NCBI GenBank assembly: GCA_964617765.1
Contig: CAZTZY010000086.1
Coordinates: forward strand, 1-12,484
Reading direction: 5' to 3'
DNA: 12,484 nt
Source of the DNA: CAZTZY01 sp964617765
GTDB taxonomy: Bacteria > Pseudomonadota > Gammaproteobacteria > Pseudomonadales > DT-91
The notes below the pieces were generated by a model. It saw nothing but the letters and a program-made list of their open reading frames with translations, was not told where the DNA came from and searched no databases. Below, in pieces: positions 6,687 through 12,484 of the stretch (position 1 is its first letter; each line of letters starts with the position of its first letter). The position numbers were made by a program, and so were the translations under genes.

Positions 6687-6827
6687 CTAGGGAATCTCTG
6701 AATAACTGTCATTTCGAACCCTTCTTGAATTCAGGGTAAACTCCGTGAGAAATCTAACTACTTGCATTAAAAAGATTCTTCGCTGTGCTCAGAATGACAA
6801 AAGGGAGTTATTCTGAGGATCCCTAAG
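6687..6827 (-). repeat. 141-bp repeat with inverted ends, copy 2 (MITE-like)
   Basis: This is the reverse complement of the unit at 243-383 with scattered substitutions. The ends TCTCTGAATAACT (6695-6707) and AGTTATTCTGAGG (6806-6818) are inverted repeats matching at 11 of 13 positions, and the outer bases CTAGGGA and TCCCTAAG extend the symmetry. It lies in the spacer between the DUF2264 gene and the acyltransferase gene and interrupts neither. Confidence 0.75.
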
Positions 6828-6878
6828 GTATGTCGATATTGGTTTGTTGGTTTGATCGCTATTCAATATAACGTTTCG

Positions 6879-8075
6879 TTATAGCAGCGGCTTTTCCATG
6901 GCTCCATCACGTTGCACACACTCACCTCCCCAGATTTTTCTGGCAGTCCAGTCTGCATCAGGAGCCGACCAGAATTCGGCATCGGGGTTCAATCCTAGGG
7001 CAGGCAGTACGCTGGCCATAAAGTAAACGGAGCCTGTTGAAATATAGCGTTCGGCCAGTTCTGATTCGTGACCGGTGAAGCCTATCGTGAGCCAGCCATT
7101 CGCGTCAAAGGTGCCCGGAGTAATCTGGCGTCGCAAAACTGCACTAAGAGCACTGCGAACCTGTGCCGGTTTGAGTGTGGATCCCAAATTATTACGGAGC
7201 GCCATGAGTGAGAGTAAATGCAGGGCACCTGCCCGATAGGTAATTGAGCGTCCTATAGCGGGATAAGTTCCCTCAGGAGAAATCATGCGCTCCAGTTGTT
7301 CTGCATGCCGGCTCGCACGTTTCATAATATTGGGTTTTAAGTATTCCCACGCCGAGCTGTAAGGCGAAATACCTTCTAACACTTCAATATAGAAGGGGTG
7401 AATCATGAAGCTGTTATAGTAGTCGAAACTGAAACAAGGGCCATCTCTATACCAGCCATCACCCACATACCAGGTTTCGTGGCTTTTAAACGCTTTGATG
7501 ATGGGTTCGGGATGCCATTGCTCACCCAGGGCAGCCATGGCAGTTTCTATCATCGCTGGAAAAAATAACCAATTATTATTGAAAGGCGTCATTTTTCTTG
7601 AATTTTGAAAACACTGGATTAAACGTTCACGGGTTTTGCCTTGAACATTAGCAAGTAAAGCATTGGGAGCGCGCAACAGTGCGGCAGCCAGTAATGCAAT
7701 ATCGACCAAAGGCTGGTCAAGTTCCAGGGGCTCAAAATTCAGTTTATCCGGGGAATCAGGATCCAGTGCCTGATCCAGTGCTTGAAGTGCCAGACTGCGA
7801 TAATGTATTTGCAGTGCTTTTTCATTGGTGGGCAGATCAGCGTCGAGTTCCAGCCACGGAGCCAGGCCATAGAGCAGCCGTGCAAACGCTTCGAGGTGCG
7901 TAACGCTTTCGCGGCCATTACAATCTGCGCGCATATCAACGGGCATGGTTTTGCGTAATTCCCCCGCTGCCAGGGCAGGTAAAACCTTGCAGGCTAAACG
8001 GTCTGCCAGTGATACCCATAAAAGCCTGTCTTCAGATCCAGACATTTTCATACCATTATTATTAGGATGTTTCAT
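6879..8075 (-). CDS. DUF2264 family protein
   Basis: The 398-aa protein shows the conserved blocks of DUF2264 (PF10022) in order: HLEAFARLLYGLAPWLEL at 60-77, QPLVDIALLAAALLRAP at 121-137, NNWLFFPAMIE at 167-177, WYVGDGWYRDGP at 202-213, DYYNSFMIHP at 218-227, SPEGTYPAIGRSITYRAG at 266-283 and YISTGSVYF at 344-352. The helical repeats with aromatic and acidic motifs suggest an (alpha/alpha) barrel like that of glycan-active enzymes. I recall that related proteins occur in carbohydrate loci and may include glucuronidases, but I cannot confirm it. There is no signal peptide, so it is probably cytoplasmic. The start is uncertain: ATG 8075 lacks a clear Shine-Dalgarno, and internal ATGs at 8051 and 8045 are equally possible. 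It follows the rsmE-like gene by 49 bases and may share its transcript. Confidence 0.85.
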   Translation of the reverse strand: MKHPNNNGMKMSGSEDRLLWVSLADRLACKVLPALAAGELRKTMPVDMRADCNGRESVTHLEAFARLLYGLAPWLELDADLPTNEKALQIHYRSLALQALDQALDPDSPDKLNFEPLELDQPLVDIALLAAALLRAPNALLANVQGKTRERLIQCFQNSRKMTPFNNNWLFFPAMIETAMAALGEQWHPEPIIKAFKSHETWYVGDGWYRDGPCFSFDYYNSFMIHPFYIEVLEGISPYSSAWEYLKPNIMKRASRHAEQLERMISPEGTYPAIGRSITYRAGALHLLSLMALRNNLGSTLKPAQVRSALSAVLRRQITPGTFDANGWLTIGFTGHESELAERYISTGSVYFMASVLPALGLNPDAEFWSAPDADWTARKIWGGECVQRDGAMEKPLL

Positions 8076-8124
8076 TGTAGACGTCAGTATATATTAGGTA
8101 AATCCACCCCTGATATCTTGTAGG

Positions 8125-8841
8125 CTATACAGTTTTACTGAGTTGCGTACTTAGCAATGTGAGGGCATTTTCAACGCGATAAATACGCTCCCCCATATTG
8201 ATTGCTTTCACTCCATGTTGTTGTAGCAAGTTAATTTCATAATCAATAAAGCCACCTTCAGGGCCAATAATGATGACCCGCAGATCGCTGCTTGCAGCAG
8301 GCAAAGGTTCAGCATGATATGGATGTGCAACAAACGCTTCCTTGTTTTGGATGATAGCGGAAAGTTCATCCTCGACAAAAGGCTTGAAGCGTTTTTTCAA
8401 ATGGACGGTGGGCATGAGGGTATCTTTGGCTTGCATCAGTCCATCTTTTAGATATTGGGCAATGGTATCAGTATCCAGTGCGGGTGTGTCCCAATAGCTT
8501 TTTTCTACTTTATAACTGTTGATCAGGTAAATATCCTTGATGCCGAACTCGGCAATATTTCGAAAAATTCGCCGCAGCATTTTGGGGCGTGGCAATGCAA
8601 GAATGACAGTTAAAGGTAAAGGCGCAGGCGGTGGTTGATCGAAAACAGTGCTTAAGGTGGCAGATTGTGTATTGATGGTAATAACAGTGGCTGTACCACA
8701 GAGACCGTTTATCAAACCGGTATTTAAGGTATCTCCGGCTTTGGATTCTAACACAGTCAGTAAATGATTTAGTCGATTGCCCTGAATACAAGCTGTGGAG
8801 TCGTTGATAAAATCGGCAGGTTCAAGCAATAGTAAGTTCAT
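8125..8841 (-). CDS. rsmE: RsmE-family 16S rRNA (uracil-N3) methyltransferase, variant form
   Basis: RsmE uses S-adenosylmethionine to methylate U1498 of 16S rRNA in the assembled small subunit. This 238-aa protein has an N-terminal PUA-like region (about 1-70) and a SPOUT knot domain marked by LALPRPKMLRRI (81-92), IIGPEGGF (191-198) and RIYRVENALTLL (219-230), where the SAM pocket forms. However, the canonical region around E(Q)CGR is replaced by KDGLMQAKDTLMP (132-144), and NSYKVEKSYW (108-117) is present instead of the usual equivalent. I recall this as a distinct Pseudomonas-type subgroup that can coexist with a standard RsmE, so the exact target base is less certain. Start ATG 8841 has only a distant AGAAG. 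It lies downstream of rimO, with duplicated REP sequence between. Confidence 0.8.
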   Translation of the reverse strand: MNLLLLEPADFINDSTACIQGNRLNHLLTVLESKAGDTLNTGLINGLCGTATVITINTQSATLSTVFDQPPPAPLPLTVILALPRPKMLRRIFRNIAEFGIKDIYLINSYKVEKSYWDTPALDTDTIAQYLKDGLMQAKDTLMPTVHLKKRFKPFVEDELSAIIQNKEAFVAHPYHAEPLPAASSDLRVIIIGPEGGFIDYEINLLQQHGVKAINMGERIYRVENALTLLSTQLSKTV

Positions 8842-8885
8842 TACAAATACAATTCTTCTATAAGTGCCACATGGGTGTAATGCAA

Positions 8886-8950
8886 TTTTCGCGGCTAAGA
8901 GCCGCTCCTACGGGCGACTGTTTTTGTAGGAACGCCACTTTGGCGCGAAA
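8886..8950. repeat. REPIN (inverted REP pair), distal copy
   Basis: Two REP hairpins face each other. The left has GCGGCT-AAG-AGCCGC (8891-8905) followed by TCCTAC. The right starts GTAGGAACGCC and closes with TGGCGCGAAA at 8941-8950. Outer ends TTTTCGCG and CGCGAAA are complementary. This matches the Pseudomonas-type REP form. It is almost identical to 9011-9075. Confidence 0.8.
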
Positions 8951-8955
8951 CACGA

Positions 8956-9000
8956 TTAACCAGTTCACCCTCAAAATCGTATTCATCATAATGGGTGATT
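8956..9000 (-). pseudogene. Duplicated fragment of the rimO 3' end
   Basis: On the minus strand these bases read ITHYDEYDFEGELV, against ITHSDEYDLWGELV at the true end of RimO (9084-9125). The stop codon is lost by a one-base deletion (TTAACC on the plus strand instead of TTAAACC). It is a non-functional duplicate lying between rimO and the rsmE-like gene. Confidence 0.65.
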
Positions 9001-9010
9001 ACGGATATTA

Positions 9011-9075
9011 TTTTCGCGGCTAAGAGCCGCTCCTACGGGTGACTGTTTTTGTAGGAGCGCCACTTTGGCGCGAAA
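9011..9075. repeat. REPIN, copy adjacent to the rimO stop codon
   Basis: Left hairpin GCGGCT-AAG-AGCCGC with TCCTAC tail, right hairpin GCGCCA-CTT-TGGCGC preceded by GTAGGA, ends TTTTCGCG and CGCGAAA. It starts 5 bases beyond the rimO stop and could fold in the mRNA as a long hairpin that stabilises the rimO 3' end. Confidence 0.8.
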
Positions 9076-9080
9076 GACGA

Positions 9081-10412
9081 TTAAACCAGTTCGCCCCACA
9101 AATCATATTCATCAGAATGGGTGATTTCTACTTCAACAATATCACCGGGCGCTACATCAAATTCATCATTCAGGTAAACCACACCATCAATGTCCGGTGC
9201 ATCAGCGGTTGAGCGGCCAATAGCACCTTCTTCATCCACTTCATCAATAATCACTACCTGAATGGTGCCGATTTTTTTGGCTAAACGCGCGGTGGATATG
9301 GCTTGTTGTTTTTCCATAAAACGTTCCCAGCGCTCTTGTTTAACGTCATCTGGAACAATACCGGGAATGTTATTCGCCGCAGCACCTTCAACGGGTGAAT
9401 ACTGGAAACAGCCGACGCGATCGAGTTGTGCTTCATCGAGGAAATTCAACAGGTGTTCAAAATCGGCTTCGGTTTCACCGGGATGCCCAACAATGAAAGT
9501 AGAACGAATGGTTAAATCCGGGCAAATGGCGCGCCAGGCTTTAATGCGATCTAACGTATTTTCTGAGGCAGCAGGGCGTTTCATCAGTTTCAGCAGTGGT
9601 GGGCTGGAATGCTGGAAAGGTATATCCAGATACGGCAAAATTTTACCTTCCGCCATCAACGGGATAATGTCATCCACATGCGGGTAAGGGTATACATAAT
9701 GCAGGCGCACCCAAATGCCTAAATCACCCAAGGCTATACATAATGCATCCATTTTGGTTTTCATCGGTTTGCCTTGCCAGAAACCGGTACGGTATTTGAT
9801 ATCCACGCCATAGGCGCTGGTATCTTGCGAAACAATCAACAATTCTTTCACGCCGGCATTCGCCAAACGCTCGGCTTCTTCCATCACATCGCCAATCGGG
9901 CGGCTAACGAGATCGCCACGCATCGAGGGAATAATGCAAAAGCTACAACGGTGGTTACAGCCTTCAGAAATTTTTAAATAGGCATAATGGCGCGGAGTGA
10001 GTTTAATGCCTTGTGGCGGCACTAAATCAATAAACGGGTTGTGCTCTTTGTTGGGTGGCAAAAATTGATGCACAGCGCCTAGCACTTCTTCGTAAGCTGC
10101 AGGGCCTGTGACTGACAATACGCCAGGGTTGGCATCCATAATGCGTTGTTTGTCATCGCCTTTACCCATGCAACCGGTAACAATCACCTTGCCGTTTTCG
10201 GCCATCGCTTCACTGATGGCATCGAGGGATTCCTGTTTGGCGCTATCAATAAAGCCGCAGGTATTCACTACCACCACATCGGCATTATCGTATTGGTTTA
10301 CTACTTCGTAACCATCAAGGCGCAATTGGGTGAGGATGCGTTCAGAATCAACAAGGGCCTTGGGGCAGCCGAGGGAAATGAAGCCAACGGTGGGGATTTT
10401 TTTGTCAATCAT
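9081..10412 (-). CDS. rimO: Ribosomal protein S12 methylthiotransferase RimO
   Basis: RimO is a radical-SAM enzyme with two iron-sulphur clusters that adds a methylthio group to the conserved aspartate of ribosomal protein S12 (Asp88/89). The 443-aa protein has the N-terminal UPF0004 domain with Cys16 (SLGCPKALVDSERIL), Cys52 (VNTCGFIDSA) and Cys81 (VTGCMGKG). The radical-SAM motif CNHRCSFC supplies Cys152, Cys156 and Cys159, and a C-terminal TRAM domain (about 375-443) ends DEYDLWGELV. Length and sequence track E. coli RimO (441 aa) closely across the whole protein, for example TPRHYAYLKISEGCNHRCSF-type and HYVYPYPHVDD blocks, so the assignment over MiaB is firm. ATG 10412 has no clear Shine-Dalgarno, but the protein start aligns with the family. 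An extended -10 promoter lies just upstream. The gene end is partly duplicated downstream. Confidence 0.96.
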   Translation of the reverse strand: MIDKKIPTVGFISLGCPKALVDSERILTQLRLDGYEVVNQYDNADVVVVNTCGFIDSAKQESLDAISEAMAENGKVIVTGCMGKGDDKQRIMDANPGVLSVTGPAAYEEVLGAVHQFLPPNKEHNPFIDLVPPQGIKLTPRHYAYLKISEGCNHRCSFCIIPSMRGDLVSRPIGDVMEEAERLANAGVKELLIVSQDTSAYGVDIKYRTGFWQGKPMKTKMDALCIALGDLGIWVRLHYVYPYPHVDDIIPLMAEGKILPYLDIPFQHSSPPLLKLMKRPAASENTLDRIKAWRAICPDLTIRSTFIVGHPGETEADFEHLLNFLDEAQLDRVGCFQYSPVEGAAANNIPGIVPDDVKQERWERFMEKQQAISTARLAKKIGTIQVVIIDEVDEEGAIGRSTADAPDIDGVVYLNDEFDVAPGDIVEVEITHSDEYDLWGELV

Positions 10413-10439
10413 AGGAAAGGTTTCGGATTAAAAAAATGA

Positions 10440-10448
10440 ATTATATCA
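10440..10448 (-). promoter_or_regulatory. Predicted extended -10 promoter of rimO
   Basis: On the minus strand TGATATAAT combines a perfect TATAAT with the TGn extension. The -35 position 17 bases upstream reads CATACA (3 of 6). Transcription would begin near 10433, giving a leader of about 20 bases. Confidence 0.5.
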
Positions 10449-10540
10449 GATACTAGAGTGGGTGTATGGCTGTTCTGGGGTATATTTCTTAACTGAAAAA
10501 CCAACGTGGCTTACGGTTGAATTGTTTCAGAAGCGGCCTT

Positions 10541-10568
10541 TTGAGGTTCGGCACTATTAATTTACACT
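10541..10568 (+). promoter_or_regulatory. Possible promoter of the AT-rich membrane protein gene
   Basis: TTGAGG at 10541-10546 and TACACT at 10563-10568 (each 4 of 6 to consensus) are separated by 16 bases. Transcription would start near 10575, just before the Shine-Dalgarno GGAG at 10583-10586. Confidence 0.3.
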
Positions 10569-10592
10569 AATGTTTAATTCATGGAGTGACAA

Positions 10593-12484
10593 ATGGATTT
10601 TTTAAATAAAAAAAAGATCGGAATAGTTTTTGTTATTCTTGTTTTGATAGCCCTTAGCCTGTTTTTTTTATATAGCCCACCCAAAGAAACCGAACTCACA
10701 GGCACCCGAGAAGAACTTATCAAATTTTGCACTCTTGACGAAAATTATTTAGCAGCTTATCAAGATTATAAGAGTTTAAAGCAATGCCATAAATATATAA
10801 AAAATCTTGGTGATCAAGAGCGCTTTGATTTTATTAATGATTTAGGCTTCCGCGTAAGGTACGTTAGATTTCCGGAATTTTATAACGACGAAAAACTTTT
10901 ACCTGCGGCACTCAATGAAATAGAAAAAGATTACGACAGTCACTATGGTTTAATGCTGCATGAAATTGGAGAAAGATACAATCGGGATATGCTATATATC
11001 CATAAACATAATCCAGTTAAAGCCAAAGAGTATTTTTCGGACGCATCACGCATTTGGGTAACGGACGACCGAATTAATAAAATCGAAAAAAATCAAATAT
11101 TTGGATTTATTGAGTATTTTATTTTAGCACTTTTGATAATCGCTCTGTACTTTAAGTTTAAGTTCCTTAATCTCCCCAAGTCGCATAGCTCATTAATCGA
11201 AACAATAATATTATTGGCGCCTTATTTTCTACTTGTAATTACTTACACTTGGAATCGAAGTCTTAGTCAGGAAGGAGCACTTGTTTACCCTTTTTTCAGC
11301 AATGTCCCACGAGGCTTTTCTTTTGTTTTTTATATTGTGGCTATCTTTATCCTTCTTCAATCATATTCTTGGCTCAAAAATAGAGGATTAGTACAGCAGA
11401 AGTATTTAGAAGCTAATTATGTCATTTTTGCATTAATCACATTTGGTGTAATAAGTTTATGTATAACAGCTTCTAAAGGAATAAGTTATGCAGGAATGTT
11501 ATCTTCTATTGGATTTATTCCATCGCTATTACCTTCACTGGTTTTATATCTAACTTCAACAAAAAAATATAAAAATTCTCTTATTAAGCTATTCATAGTT
11601 ATGGTATTTCAGGTTATTACAATGCTGGTACTATGGATAATTTTCATTGATCCGATTCCATCCGCTGCGGCTATTATTATGCCGGGAATTTTAGGCGTTT
11701 ACTTAGGGGTTACTTTTTCAACAGGTCTGCTATGGTGCTTTGTATTACGATTAGTGAGCGTTAGAGTTATCAATGTCGTCATTGTGCGCTTAAGTATTGT
11801 GTCCCTTATAGCGGTCTTAGCAGTTGCTATACTTTATTTTACTATTGGCGAAGGAAAGAGGGATTATCCTGATCTGTTAGTTAGTATAGGAGATGTTGAG
11901 AATATAAATTTTCATGGAGTTTTACTCGATCAAAAAGGTAAGCCTGTTTATCCTGCAAGGATAAGATATAGATACAATGGATTAGAAACTCGCACAGCTT
12001 TCACAGACTTATATGGTAGATTTCTTCTTGTAAGAGCCAAAGAACGGTTATTAACTTTAGTTTCAATTACTGGTGATGATTTTAAGCTTAACATTTCGGA
12101 AACGTTCACTACGCAAGGGAAGCCTTTTAAGCCATCTAGCTCATCATTAATGTCAATATATGTATCTCAACCACAAACTAATAAAACTGAAGTTTTGTTC
12201 TCTGACACTTCGAAAGAGAATCCTTTTGTTTTCAGAGCCATAAGAATTGAAGAAGAAACAAATGAACCTAAGCGAACTCATAAATCAGCAGATATTGATA
12301 AAAATGTAAAAGTAACTGGTTTTAAGGTGGCTAGAGAGGTGTTTAGTGAGGACGCCTATAAAGATTATATAGACCACTACAATCACGATTACAAGCACAA
12401 GGCTTTCGCTATTTCATTGCAAGGGGCTTGGGGGTGGGCTTCTCGCGGGGCATCTGAGGAAGAGGTTATTTCTAGTGCTATGAG
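10593..12484 (+). CDS. Large multi-pass membrane protein with extracytoplasmic C-terminal modules, function unknown (partial)
   Basis: An uninterrupted frame of 630 codons runs from ATG 10593 (GGAG 6 bases upstream) off the right edge. It begins with helix 1 (about 9-28) and a predicted periplasmic domain (29-167). Further helices lie near 168-190, 201-219, 242-260, 274-296, 299-320, 330-352, 357-387 and 398-417. Basic loops (KFKFLNLPK, KNRGLVQQK, TSTKKYK, RLVSVRV) fit the cytoplasmic side, giving nine helices and a C terminus outside. After 420 comes an Ig-like or carboxypeptidase-regulatory-like stretch (HGVLLDQKGKPVYPARIRYR with TDLYGRFLL, 441-479). The last part, HKAFAISLQGAWGWASRGAS EEE (602-623), resembles the start of DUF4189-like Trp/Gly modules. 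The gene is much more AT-rich than its neighbours and rich in ATA and AGA codons, suggesting acquisition. I do not recognise the overall family. Confidence 0.8.
   Translation, partial: MDFLNKKKIGIVFVILVLIALSLFFLYSPPKETELTGTREELIKFCTLDENYLAAYQDYKSLKQCHKYIKNLGDQERFDFINDLGFRVRYVRFPEFYNDEKLLPAALNEIEKDYDSHYGLMLHEIGERYNRDMLYIHKHNPVKAKEYFSDASRIWVTDDRINKIEKNQIFGFIEYFILALLIIALYFKFKFLNLPKSHSSLIETIILLAPYFLLVITYTWNRSLSQEGALVYPFFSNVPRGFSFVFYIVAIFILLQSYSWLKNRGLVQQKYLEANYVIFALITFGVISLCITASKGISYAGMLSSIGFIPSLLPSLVLYLTSTKKYKNSLIKLFIVMVFQVITMLVLWIIFIDPIPSAAAIIMPGILGVYLGVTFSTGLLWCFVLRLVSVRVINVVIVRLSIVSLIAVLAVAILYFTIGEGKRDYPDLLVSIGDVENINFHGVLLDQKGKPVYPARIRYRYNGLETRTAFTDLYGRFLLVRAKERLLTLVSITGDDFKLNISETFTTQGKPFKPSSSSLMSIYVSQPQTNKTEVLFSDTSKENPFVFRAIRIEEETNEPKRTHKSADIDKNVKVTGFKVAREVFSEDAYKDYIDHYNHDYKHKAFAISLQGAWGWASRGASEEEVISSAM

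Larger units (their letters stand above)
6540..6878. other. Spacer between DUF2264 and acyltransferase genes
   Basis: About 340 bases without a gene. It holds the possible acyltransferase promoter, three short AAAAGCC-type motifs (6531, 6569 and 6615 on the plus strand), and copy 2 of the 141-bp repeat. I see no coding signal in either strand. Confidence 0.6.
8886..9126. repeat. Tandem duplication of REPIN plus rimO 3' end (unit about 125 bp)
   Basis: Bases 8886-9000 align with 9011-9126 with about nine substitutions and one indel by eye, at an offset of 125-126 bases. The unit joins a REPIN to the last 14 or so codons of rimO. A 10-base unmatched joint (9001-9010) separates them. A shorter ATGGGTGTAATGCAATTTTC at 8871-8890 hints at an older boundary of the same kind. 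Confidence 0.8.

Noticed and set aside
8886..9126. Possible CRISPR array
   Set aside because: Only two units, each with inner inverted symmetry and gene-end sequence; no regular spacers and no cas genes.

Overview
The window looks like chromosomal DNA from a gammaproteobacterium, most probably a Cellvibrio/Pseudomonas-like organism. This rests on the close E. coli-type match of RimO, an RhlE-type helicase, an LpxL/HtrB-family acyltransferase, a wax ester synthase/DGAT, a Pseudomonas-like RsmE variant, and Pseudomonas-style REP doublets (REPINs). The organism assignment is inference from protein resemblance, with no database search.

Layout. 3-161 (+): 3' end of an unidentified gene. 162-427: repeat-rich spacer with a REP-like palindrome and a 141-bp repeat with inverted ends. 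428-2162 (-): rhlE, then a small 87-aa protein gene, probably one transcript. 2163-2714: spacer with divergent promoters and two hairpins. 2715-4433 (+): wax ester synthase/acyl-CoA:diacylglycerol acyltransferase with a long Lys/Pro-rich tail. 4434-4722: convergent spacer with a hairpin and a scrambled copy of the 141-bp repeat. 4723-5385 (-): lipoprotein with a beta-sandwich-like body. 5652-6530 (-): LpxL/HtrB-family acyltransferase. 6540-6878: spacer with an inverted second full copy of the 141-bp repeat. 6879-8075 (-): DUF2264 protein. 8125-8841 (-): RsmE-family rRNA methyltransferase variant. 8842-9080: a ~125-bp tandem duplication carrying a REPIN plus the 3' end of rimO. 9081-10412 (-): rimO. 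10593 to the window end (+): a large AT-rich membrane protein gene, open at the right edge and lacking a stop codon.

How the genes relate. rimO (S12 methylthiotransferase), the rsmE-like gene and the DUF2264 gene lie head to tail on the minus strand and could form one transcript, with ribosome modification as a partial theme. rhlE (RNA remodelling) fits the same translation/RNA theme but is a separate unit. The wax synthase (storage lipid) and the LpxL-like acyltransferase (membrane lipid) both use activated acyl chains but are on opposite strands and look independently controlled.

I see no CRISPR array, tRNA, rRNA, complete insertion sequence or obvious defence operon. The most unusual items are the rimO-end/REPIN tandem duplication, the three-copy 141-bp repeat family including one rearranged copy, and the AT-rich, apparently nine-helix membrane protein with extracytoplasmic Ig-like and Trp/Gly-rich C-terminal modules.
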